From an uncultured Clostridia bacterium (GTDB lineage: Bacteria; Bacillota; Clostridia; Christensenellales; Borkfalkiaceae): 61,913 nt of DNA. Positions 14,712-23,468 of this stretch are shown here, one piece after another. The stretch spans positions 1 to 61,913 of the forward strand of contig CANOUP010000009.1 of assembly GCA_947570625.1 (NCBI GenBank), written 5' to 3'. Position 1 is the first letter of the stretch. Each line of letters starts with the position of its first letter. The notes under the pieces were generated by a model. It ran no database searches, had not been told where the DNA came from, and saw only the letters and a program-made list of their open reading frames with translations. A program made the position numbers and the translations under genes.

Positions 14712-17700
14712 ATGGGATTGAAATTCAGAAGGCTTGCGTGCGTCTGCCTTACGGCGGTAATGGGCGTGTCGCTCGGTGCAAGCCACGCGCTCGCGCTTGC
14801 CAACAGCAGAAATAATCTCGGAAGCGGAACAAGCCCCGTCAAGTTCGAAGAAGTTACGGGCAAAATGGATTTGTCGTCCATAATATTAAATAATCTCAGC
14901 CAGTCCGTTCTCGAAAACGCCGGTCTGTCGACGGTAAGTCTTTCCAAGACCGCGGATTATACCGTAATAGTAGAGCTGGACGAAAGTTCCGTACTCGAAG
15001 CCGCGGAAGGAAACGCTTCGGACTATCTTGCGACGTATCAGGGCAGGAATAAGCTCAATAAGATAAGAAACTCCCAGACGAGCCTTTTAAACGGTATGAA
15101 GTCTGCGGGTATTCAATATACGTTTAAACGCAGTTACACTACTGTAATAAACGCGCTCGCGGTTACCGTCAACTATTCCAATCTCGAAAAGCTGGTAAAA
15201 ATTCCCGGCGTTAAAAATATAGTTCTTTCGTCCGCTTACGAATATCCAAAGACCGTGGAATGGCAGTCCGCTTCGGTTGCAGACAACCCCAGCAACGTTT
15301 ACGGCACCGGTATATATAAGTCGGATGACATAATAAAAGATTACAACGTGGACGGAAGCGGGGTTGCGGTCGCTATCCTCGATACGGGTTTAGACTACTC
15401 GCACGAAGCGTTCACGTCGTATCTCCCCGAAGAGGTGAGGTATACCAAAAGCGATATAGCCGATAAAATCAATTCGGCAAAGACTTCGACCAATCCCGAC
15501 GTAAGGTTCGGTGCGGAAAAGTCGGGCGCGCAGGTTACGGCAGACAACGTATATATCAGCGCGAAGGTGCCTTTCGCATACGACTATGCGGACGACGACG
15601 CCGACGTGTATCCCTCGTATTCCAACCACGGCACCCACGTTGCCGGCATAGTTGCGGGTCAGGCGGATTCCTATAAGAACAAGGACGGCAAGACCGAGCT
15701 CGACGCGCAGGGCAAGCCCGTGCCTTTCAGGGGCGTCGCTCCCAACGCGCAGCTTGTTATTTGCAAGGTGTTCACCGACGACTTCGACAGCGAGGATTTG
15801 GGCGGCGCGGTAACGGAAGATATTCTCGCCGCTCTCGACGACTGCGTGAATCTCGGCGTCGACGTAATAAATATGAGTCTGGGAACCTCTGCGGGCTTCT
15901 CCTCGATAAGCATCAAGAACGACGAGCTCGGTCTTGACGATACCGAAGGCGAGGCGATGAACAGGGTTTACAACAGAATAAAGGACGCGGGCATAAGCCT
16001 TATCTGCGCGGCGAGCAACGATTTCAGCTCGGGCTACGGCAGTGCGTTCGGTACAAACCTTGCATCTAACCCCGATTCGGGTACGGTCGGTTCGCCCTCG
16101 ACTTTCGACGGCGCCGTATCGGTCGCGAGTATCAACGGTCAGCTTGCCCGCTATATGACGGTGGAGCAGAACGGCGAAGATAAACCCGTCTATTACCTCG
16201 AATCGAGCGACGAAAATTCCGTTCAGTACGACTTCCTCGGCAGTATGTTCGAGAAGTACGGCGACGGCGGAAAGACGCTTAAAGTCAAATACGTAATCGT
16301 TCCCGGCAGGGGCGAATCGGTAGACTATACCTATAATATACAGAAACTTTTGCAGGACAAGACGGAAGGACCCGTCATCGCGGTCGTAAAGCGCGGTAAG
16401 AGCACGTTCAAAGAGAAAATCCAGCTTGCAATGGATATGAACGCCGACGGCGTAATACTTTGCAACAACGTCGCGGGTTCGATAAGAATGTCGCTAGGCG
16501 ATATTAAAAATCCCGTTCCCGCGGTATCCGTGACGATGGACGCGGGCACGCTTCTGTCGCAGACTGCAACGGGCGGGGTCGGCTATCTGACTCTCAACGA
16601 GGACTTCCAGGCGGGACCCTTCATGAACGACTACTCGTCGTGGGGCACTACTTCCGATTTGAAGCTTAAACCCGACGTAACAGCGCACGGCGGCGAAATC
16701 ACTTCGACCGTTCCCGGCGGTTACAACGAGCAGAGCGGTACCTCGATGGCTTCCCCCAATTTAGCGGGCTTCGTTGCGCTTCTCCGCAGTTACGTGAAGA
16801 GGGAGAACCCCGAATACGCTTCCGACGCGCAGGGACTTACCAGACTGGTCAACCAGCTTACGATGAGCACGGCGACGATAGTAAACGACCAGGACCTTCT
16901 TCCCTATTCGCCCCGTAAGCAGGGTTCGGGACTTGCGACTCTTTCCAACGCGTTCTCTTCGAAAGCCTACCTCTCGACTGTCGAGGGCGTAGAATTCGGC
17001 GCGGAGGATAACAGACCCAAAATCGAGCTCGGCGAGGACAAGGAGAAGAAGGGCGAATACACCTTCTCGTTCTATGTCAACAACTTCGGCGGCGAAGCTC
17101 TCGAATTCGAGCTCGGCTATAAATTTATGACCGAAACGCTTTCTTCCGACGGCTTGTCCGTTGCGGAAAAAGCAAGGCTTCTCACCGACAACGGCGCGAA
17201 GTGGACGGTCAACGGCGAAAGCAAATCTACGGGCGACACCGTAAGCGTCCCCGCGGGCACGACGGGCGAGCAGTTTAAAATTACCGTAACCGTAAGCCTT
17301 TCGGACGCAGAAAAGAAGTATATAGACAGCAGTTTCGCAAACGGAATGTTCGTCGAAGGCTTCATAACCCTGACTTCGAAAACAAAGGGACAGTGCGGAC
17401 TTTCGCTTCCGTTTATGGGCTTCTACGGCGACTGGTCGTCCGCGCCCATGCTCGACTACGACTGTTATGAAATTTCCAAGTTCCAGCAGGATACTTCGCT
17501 GACCGACGACAAGCGCCCTCAGGCGCAGGTATGGGCGACGCAGTGCTACGCCGAATATTTCAATCACCAGTTCTCGGTGCCCATGGGCAGTTATATGTAC
17601 GCCCTCGACGAGTCGGCGGATAAGATATACACCAACGAGGACTACGCTGCGGTTTCGTGCTATAACGAATATATCGACGCGGAAAGCGCGGCGAACTACC

Positions 17701-20700
17701 TGTCGACGACTTCGGTAAAGGCGCTCTATGCGGGACTTTTAAGAAACGCAGAAGTAGTGCAGTACACTCTTTCCGACGCCGTTTCGGGCGAAATTATCAA
17801 GAAAGACTACAATTACAGGGTAAACAAAGCCTACGCCAACGGCGGAAGCCCCGTCCCCGCAAACGTGGAATTGGAACTCAGCCCCGCCGAACTCGGTCTT
17901 GTAAACAACGGCAAGTACAAACTTGAATTCGCCTTCTATTTCCGTGCGGACGACGTGGGCAAGCCCGTCGACGAGGACGATACATTCTCTATGGTTTTCT
18001 ACGTCGACTATGAGGCGCCCGTTCTCGAAGACGCGAGAATACGTTACTACGACTATAAGGACGGCAACAAGGACAAACAGAGAATATATCTCGACCTCGA
18101 TATATACGACAACCATTACGCGCAGTCGGTAATACTCTGTTACGCAGACGCAAGCGACCCCGAAAACACAAGGCTTCTGCTTGCGACAGAATATATCACT
18201 CCCGTATACAACGCCGTCAAGAACGGCACGACGACGGTTTCGATAGAGATAACCGACATATACGAAAAATATAAGAGAAGCTTATACGTCCAGCTTGACG
18301 ACTACGCGCTCAACCACAGCGTATATCAGCTTCAGCTTTCCGACATCAAGTCGCCCGAGCTTCCTTCTTCTTTCGAAATAAAGGAAGGAACAGAGCTGAC
18401 GATAGGACTTAACCAGAATTACAAACTCGGGCTCGAATACGAAGGGAGCGCAAATCTTTCCGATTTCACCTGGGGTTCGGATAACCCCGCGCGAGTCAAA
18501 GTGCAGAACGGCGAAATTTTCGGCGCTTCCGTCGGTTCGACTTACGTAACTGTAAGCAACGGTTCGGGCGTGAGCCGGAGAATAAAAATCAACGTCGAGG
18601 ACAAGGGCATTGTACTGCCTCTCCCGAATATTTCGTTCAGCGTTATAGAAACGGCGGGCGAAGGTCTTAAAGCCGCGAAGGGAAGTATACCCGTATACGC
18701 GGGTCAGAACTACACTCTCGACATAATAACCGACCCGTGGTATTATCCTCTTTCCAACCTTACGGTAAACTGGGAGTCCAGCAACGAAAAGGTTGCCAAG
18801 GTCGTAAAGAACAACGCGAACGGAACGTCTGCTACGGTAACGACCCTCGGAGAAGAGGGAACTGCTTCGATAACGGCGGTCGTATACGAAAACGGCGTGC
18901 CTACGCTGTACGCGACCAGCGTCACCATGAACGTGAGAGATCCGTTCACCGTCAACAACTTCGTGCTTACCGACTATAACGGTCCCGGCGGAGTAGTCAA
19001 GATTCCCGACGACGAAAATATTCTTTATATCGGCGAAGAAGCGTTTAAGGACGATAAAACAATCGAGTGCGTCATAATCCCCAAGACGGTTGTCGAAATA
19101 AGGGAGAGGGCGTTTGCGGGCTGTACCAACCTTAAAAAAGTTTACTTTATCAACACTCCCGACGACGAAGATTACGAGTCCGATTTAGACAAAGTAATTC
19201 CCGACTCCAACCTCAGCGTAATAAACAAGCACGCGTTCCGCGGGTGCACCTCGCTCGAACTTGTGGATTTGACCAATGTAAAGGTTGCAACTCTCGCGTA
19301 CGGCGCGTTCTACGGCTGTACTTCGCTTAAAGAAGTCGTAAAAATGAAGGCGATAGGCACGATGAACGCTTACGCGTTTGCAAACTGCTCCTCGCTGGTA
19401 TCTGCGGATATAACCAATCTGCACACCGCGCGCGAGGGCGTGTTCAGCGGATGCACTTCGCTCAGAGAAGTAATAAACGGCGAGTATTCGGCAATCGGCG
19501 ACGGTATGTTTTCCGGTTGCAGGTCGCTCGAAACCGTACAGATTAACGTTTCCGACGTAGGCGCTCGCGCGTTCTACGGCTGTGCAAACCTCAGGCAGGT
19601 AACTTTCGGCGTCGAGGACGTAACGCTGGGCGACCAGGCGTTCTTCAACTGCCCCGCGCTCACTTCGGTTACCCTCCCCGCAGGCGAAATAAGACTGGGC
19701 GACCAGGTATTCCCCAACGGCATTTCCGTAACGGCTTCCGGCAGGGACAACGTAAACGGCGCGATATACGAGGGGAATAAGCTTCTCATAGCTCCTTCTT
19801 TGATAACTTCCGAATTCTCGATAAGAAACGGCACGGTCGAAATAGCGCCTTACGCGTTTGCGGGCAGTACCCTTGCAAACGGCGTGACGGGTATAACGGT
19901 GCCTGACAGCGTGACGACGATAGGCGAGGGCGCGTTTGCGCATTTGCAGATTAAGAGCATAACCCTTCCCGCAAACCTCGAAGAAATTCCCGATTACGCG
20001 TTTTACGGCTGTTCGCCTCTCACGGGCGTTACAATCCCCGTATCGGTAAGCAAAATCGGAGTAAGCGCGTTCGAAGGCTGTATAGCCCTTGCGTCGGTAA
20101 ACGATTTCGGTAAAAACGTAAATCTTATTTCCGTCGGCGACCGCGCGTTCGTCAAGTGCGAAGCGCTTACGGCGGTAACCTTCCCCGAAAACGTAAAGGT
20201 TATCGGTGACGAAGTGTTCGCGGGCTGTTCGGCGCTCAGGGAAGTCAACTTTCCCGCGCTTGAAAAACTCGGCGAGGACACCTTCGGCGTCAGCATGGAG
20301 GGAGGATACGTTTCCTTCTGCGGAAACCTTCAAACCGTAACGTTCGCGCCCGAAGCTAAGACGATAGGCGTAAGCACCTTCTTCCCCGGCGCTGTATACG
20401 ACGAAAACAATATGATAAGACCGCTTGCCAGCAAGCTTACAAGCGTAACGCTTCCTACGGCGATAACAGAAATAGGCGACTACGCGTTCTATTATTGCAG
20501 TAAGCTGGAAAGCATAAATTTACAAAACGTAACCAAAGTCGGCGACTACGCGTTTGCAAACTGCACGGCGCTTACTGTCGAAGGACTTGCAAATCTTACG
20601 GATATAGGCGACTATGCGTTCACCAACTGTTTCGCGCTTCAAAAGCTTGACCTTACCAACGCGGTCAACATCGGAGATTACGCGTTCGATATGGCTGACG

Positions 20701-22136
20701 GAAAGGGCTCTTTCACCGAAATAAAACTTGTAAAAGCAGAAAATATCGGCAACTACGCGTTCTTCGGCGGAAAGGAAACAAGCGTAACGCTTCCTTCTTG
20801 CCTCAAAACTCTCGGCTTTGCGGCGTTCACGGGTTCGCCCGAACTCACGCAGGTAAATATTTCGGATAACGCACTGTTCAGGTCGGAAGACGGTATACTC
20901 TACCGCAACGTGACCGACGCTTCGACCGGCAAAGTCAATGCTGAGCTTATGGTCTATCCCGCGGGCAAAAAGGAAGCAAGCTTCAACGTCCCCGAAGGCA
21001 CGATTTCGATAGCTCCCTATGCGTTTGCCGATTTGGGCGGTGCGCTCAAACAGGTAACGCTTCCCTACACGTTAAAGACGATAGGAGCGGGAGCATTCCT
21101 CGAAAGCGGTATAACCGAATATATCTTCAAGAGCTACAACGCGCCCGTACTGTTAAGCGAAAACCGTCAGGACGAAATTGTAAGCGATAAGCTGATAACC
21201 AGCCTTCAAACCTATTTCACACTCTACTACAACAATTTCGAAAACAACTTTATAGATTATTCCACTGTCGTCACCGACGCAAACCGTAAAAAGTCGACGC
21301 TTAAAATAACCTATCCCGCAAACGGCACGGGTTACGACAACTATATTTACGCGCGCTATTTCGGAATAGAAACGCAGGGCGCGGAAGTGCTTGAAGACAC
21401 TACGGCGGAATTCAAGTCTGCCATGGACGCGCTCGTTGCCGAATACGGCGATATAGTCGCGGAAGTCAAGGGCTGGCAGAACCTCGAAGTGAACGAGGCG
21501 AACAAGGCGATTGTAAGCGCGTTCTCCGACAGGATTAAAGACGCTCACCGTCTGTACAACAATATTACTTCACAGTCGCAGTTGGAGCTTCTCAACGAGG
21601 GCAAAGAGGGCAATTATTACTATAACCTTCTCGCTTCCGTGGAAGAGGCGCTCAAACCCGTCAAAGCAAAGTTCGGCATAGCCGTCAAGACGGTGTCAAT
21701 CGCGCTCAGCCCCGACAGCAATTACAGGACGGAATACAAGGAGGGCGAAGCGTTCGACAAGACGGGACTGCTGATAATCGTAACCTACGACGACTATTCT
21801 ACCGTAATTATTACCGCTGACGACATAAAGGTTACTTCAAGCTATGCTGAAAGTTTGACCGAACTCGATAAATATGTTATGATAGAGTACGAAGGAGTAA
21901 ACTTGCGTATTCCCGTAACGGTCACGGCGGGCGAAGGCGGAACGGGCTGTAACACGACTTCCGTTGTTCTCGGCTGTGTAGGCGGAGCCGTCGGGCTTCT
22001 CGCCGTCGCGGGCGCGGTAATACTCGTAATCTTTATGAGAAAGAGAAAAGCCGGTTCTTCCGAAACAGAGGTTAAACCCGTCGAAGAAGAAAAAACCGAC
22101 GCAGAAGAAAACAATGAAAACAAAGACGAAAATTAA
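14712..22136 (+). CDS. Giant membrane-anchored subtilase (S8) with LRR domain
   Basis: 2474 residues. Signal peptide (about 1-29). Inhibitor-I9-like propeptide (about 75-180). Subtilisin catalytic domain with Asp224 (AILDTGLDYS), His306 (NHGTHVAGIVAG), oxyanion Asn436 (AASNDF) and Ser678 (SGTSMASPN), with a PA domain inserted at about 550-615, as in lactocepin/C5a peptidases. Fn3-like and Big-type Ig domains follow (to about 1420). Then a long BspA-type leucine-rich array (LRR_5, about 1433-2150, units like IGDYAFANCTAL), a helical spacer, one more Ig-like domain, a membrane helix (about 2416-2443) and a charged tail. No LPxTG motif is seen. It is an extracellular protease degrading large proteins or host matrix. 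AGGAGGTAAACA precedes the ATG. Confidence 0.93.
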   Translation: MGLKFRRLACVCLTAVMGVSLGASHALALANSRNNLGSGTSPVKFEEVTGKMDLSSIILNNLSQSVLENAGLSTVSLSKTADYTVIVELDESSVLEAAEGNASDYLATYQGRNKLNKIRNSQTSLLNGMKSAGIQYTFKRSYTTVINALAVTVNYSNLEKLVKIPGVKNIVLSSAYEYPKTVEWQSASVADNPSNVYGTGIYKSDDIIKDYNVDGSGVAVAILDTGLDYSHEAFTSYLPEEVRYTKSDIADKINSAKTSTNPDVRFGAEKSGAQVTADNVYISAKVPFAYDYADDDADVYPSYSNHGTHVAGIVAGQADSYKNKDGKTELDAQGKPVPFRGVAPNAQLVICKVFTDDFDSEDLGGAVTEDILAALDDCVNLGVDVINMSLGTSAGFSSISIKNDELGLDDTEGEAMNRVYNRIKDAGISLICAASNDFSSGYGSAFGTNLASNPDSGTVGSPSTFDGAVSVASINGQLARYMTVEQNGEDKPVYYLESSDENSVQYDFLGSMFEKYGDGGKTLKVKYVIVPGRGESVDYTYNIQKLLQDKTEGPVIAVVKRGKSTFKEKIQLAMDMNADGVILCNNVAGSIRMSLGDIKNPVPAVSVTMDAGTLLSQTATGGVGYLTLNEDFQAGPFMNDYSSWGTTSDLKLKPDVTAHGGEITSTVPGGYNEQSGTSMASPNLAGFVALLRSYVKRENPEYASDAQGLTRLVNQLTMSTATIVNDQDLLPYSPRKQGSGLATLSNAFSSKAYLSTVEGVEFGAEDNRPKIELGEDKEKKGEYTFSFYVNNFGGEALEFELGYKFMTETLSSDGLSVAEKARLLTDNGAKWTVNGESKSTGDTVSVPAGTTGEQFKITVTVSLSDAEKKYIDSSFANGMFVEGFITLTSKTKGQCGLSLPFMGFYGDWSSAPMLDYDCYEISKFQQDTSLTDDKRPQAQVWATQCYAEYFNHQFSVPMGSYMYALDESADKIYTNEDYAAVSCYNEYIDAESAANYLSTTSVKALYAGLLRNAEVVQYTLSDAVSGEIIKKDYNYRVNKAYANGGSPVPANVELELSPAELGLVNNGKYKLEFAFYFRADDVGKPVDEDDTFSMVFYVDYEAPVLEDARIRYYDYKDGNKDKQRIYLDLDIYDNHYAQSVILCYADASDPENTRLLLATEYITPVYNAVKNGTTTVSIEITDIYEKYKRSLYVQLDDYALNHSVYQLQLSDIKSPELPSSFEIKEGTELTIGLNQNYKLGLEYEGSANLSDFTWGSDNPARVKVQNGEIFGASVGSTYVTVSNGSGVSRRIKINVEDKGIVLPLPNISFSVIETAGEGLKAAKGSIPVYAGQNYTLDIITDPWYYPLSNLTVNWESSNEKVAKVVKNNANGTSATVTTLGEEGTASITAVVYENGVPTLYATSVTMNVRDPFTVNNFVLTDYNGPGGVVKIPDDENILYIGEEAFKDDKTIECVIIPKTVVEIRERAFAGCTNLKKVYFINTPDDEDYESDLDKVIPDSNLSVINKHAFRGCTSLELVDLTNVKVATLAYGAFYGCTSLKEVVKMKAIGTMNAYAFANCSSLVSADITNLHTAREGVFSGCTSLREVINGEYSAIGDGMFSGCRSLETVQINVSDVGARAFYGCANLRQVTFGVEDVTLGDQAFFNCPALTSVTLPAGEIRLGDQVFPNGISVTASGRDNVNGAIYEGNKLLIAPSLITSEFSIRNGTVEIAPYAFAGSTLANGVTGITVPDSVTTIGEGAFAHLQIKSITLPANLEEIPDYAFYGCSPLTGVTIPVSVSKIGVSAFEGCIALASVNDFGKNVNLISVGDRAFVKCEALTAVTFPENVKVIGDEVFAGCSALREVNFPALEKLGEDTFGVSMEGGYVSFCGNLQTVTFAPEAKTIGVSTFFPGAVYDENNMIRPLASKLTSVTLPTAITEIGDYAFYYCSKLESINLQNVTKVGDYAFANCTALTVEGLANLTDIGDYAFTNCFALQKLDLTNAVNIGDYAFDMADGKGSFTEIKLVKAENIGNYAFFGGKETSVTLPSCLKTLGFAAFTGSPELTQVNISDNALFRSEDGILYRNVTDASTGKVNAELMVYPAGKKEASFNVPEGTISIAPYAFADLGGALKQVTLPYTLKTIGAGAFLESGITEYIFKSYNAPVLLSENRQDEIVSDKLITSLQTYFTLYYNNFENNFIDYSTVVTDANRKKSTLKITYPANGTGYDNYIYARYFGIETQGAEVLEDTTAEFKSAMDALVAEYGDIVAEVKGWQNLEVNEANKAIVSAFSDRIKDAHRLYNNITSQSQLELLNEGKEGNYYYNLLASVEEALKPVKAKFGIAVKTVSIALSPDSNYRTEYKEGEAFDKTGLLIIVTYDDYSTVIITADDIKVTSSYAESLTELDKYVMIEYEGVNLRIPVTVTAGEGGTGCNTTSVVLGCVGGAVGLLAVAGAVILVIFMRKRKAGSSETEVKPVEEEKTDAEENNENKDEN

Positions 22137-23439
22137 ACTTATCACAATTTTAGCTATTGTTTCGGCGTGCGCGCTGGCGGCGGGCTGTCAGGTAGGGCGT
22201 GAAACCTACGAACAGTTTGTCGACAGGAACGGACTGACCTGTCACGTTACGTACTACTCCAACGGCGGAGAGTTCGAAACGCACCAGACAAAAAAAGAAA
22301 TCTATTACAGTCCCGACACGTACGCCATAAACATCGGCTCCGACGATATCGGCGACAGCAAGATTGCGGTGCATATGGACGGCTACGTGCTTAAAGAGTG
22401 GTGCCTTCCCGCGCTCGACGGCGACGGCAATCTCGTTTACGAGGACGAGGCCAAGACGGTGGTAAAGACGGGCGAACCTTTCGATTTTACAAAGAAGCTT
22501 ACAAGCGGAACGGAAATTTCGCTTTACGCAAACTGGACGCTGGACGTTCTAATCGAGTACCGCCTTGCGGGCGAAAATCCCATAACCGTGCAGGAGGGCG
22601 AAGAAACCAGAAAGGTAAACCTCGGCGAGGTTATAACGTACGGCACCTTCGGCAGGGAAACGAGCGTCTATATAAAGGACGAAGCTCCCGGCGGAGTTAA
22701 CAGCACGGACAGTACATTCTTACAGTTCTTCGAGGATGAAGACTGTGAAATCCCCTTCGGGGGCACGGCGGTCAAACCCGAAACGCCCGAAGGCGGGGAA
22801 GTCAAAAACTTCGTGCTTTACGCAAAGTATATGCCCGGAAAGTGGACCGTCGTAAAGGACAGGACGCAGGCGGCGAGAATGTTTGCGAGGATGGGTTCGG
22901 GCAGTTACTATATCTACAACGACATAGACTGCGGAGGAATGGAAGTCAACGTAGCGGTTACCAACTGTAAAATCGAGGGCAACGGCAATGTTACTATTTC
23001 GAACTTTGCGGTAAACCAGACGGGTATTTCGGCTAACGCCAAGAACGCGCTTTTGGGCAATATAGGCTCGGCCGCAAGCATAAAGGACGTAACGTTCAGC
23101 AATATAAAGATATCGTACGGCACGAGAAGCGGCCTAAGCGGACCCTCGTTCGTGGAAGGACTGTATTTGTTCTGTACGGGCGTTGCCGACGGCGCTAAGT
23201 TTGAAAACGTTAAAATCAAAGACGTCGAAATGAGTATTTCCATACCCAAGGACGAAGACGGCAATCACCTCGTAATTATCAAGAATATGCTTGAAAGCGG
23301 AGGCGTGTTCGAAACGGACAACTGGATGTTCGGCAGTGCGGACGAAAGCGACAGCGCGTTCCTTGCGAAATACAGCGGCGTATCTGCGGAAAACTGCACG
23401 CTTTCCGTTAACGGAGAAAACGTTGCTTCTGTGCAATAA
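22114..23439 (+). CDS. Surface lipoprotein with InlB-type repeats
   Basis: 441 residues. It overlaps the subtilase stop by 23 bp, which implies translational coupling. Lipoprotein signal peptide with LAAGC (Cys25). The first half contains two beta-grasp repeats of the Listeria-Bacteroides (InlB B-repeat/Flg_new) type (VTYYSNGGEFE ... GYVLKEWCLP ... LYANW, and VLIEYRLAGENPITV ... LYAKYMPG). The second half (about 245-430) resembles the beta-helix GLUG-like part of the lipoprotein at 11261 (IYNDIDCGG, IEGNGNVTISNF, GNIGSAASIKDVTFSN). It is probably a surface partner of the protease or an adhesin; it has no catalytic motif. Confidence 0.8.
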   Translation: MKTKTKIKLITILAIVSACALAAGCQVGRETYEQFVDRNGLTCHVTYYSNGGEFETHQTKKEIYYSPDTYAINIGSDDIGDSKIAVHMDGYVLKEWCLPALDGDGNLVYEDEAKTVVKTGEPFDFTKKLTSGTEISLYANWTLDVLIEYRLAGENPITVQEGEETRKVNLGEVITYGTFGRETSVYIKDEAPGGVNSTDSTFLQFFEDEDCEIPFGGTAVKPETPEGGEVKNFVLYAKYMPGKWTVVKDRTQAARMFARMGSGSYYIYNDIDCGGMEVNVAVTNCKIEGNGNVTISNFAVNQTGISANAKNALLGNIGSAASIKDVTFSNIKISYGTRSGLSGPSFVEGLYLFCTGVADGAKFENVKIKDVEMSISIPKDEDGNHLVIIKNMLESGGVFETDNWMFGSADESDSAFLAKYSGVSAENCTLSVNGENVASVQ

Positions 23440-23468
23440 ATCAATCAAAACCCAAGGAGGCAGTATAT

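Noticed and set aside
22025-22136. Sortase LPxTG anchor at the subtilase C-terminus
   Set aside because: No LPxTG-like motif before the helix; the tail after the helix is about 30 charged residues, more than a sorting signal has.
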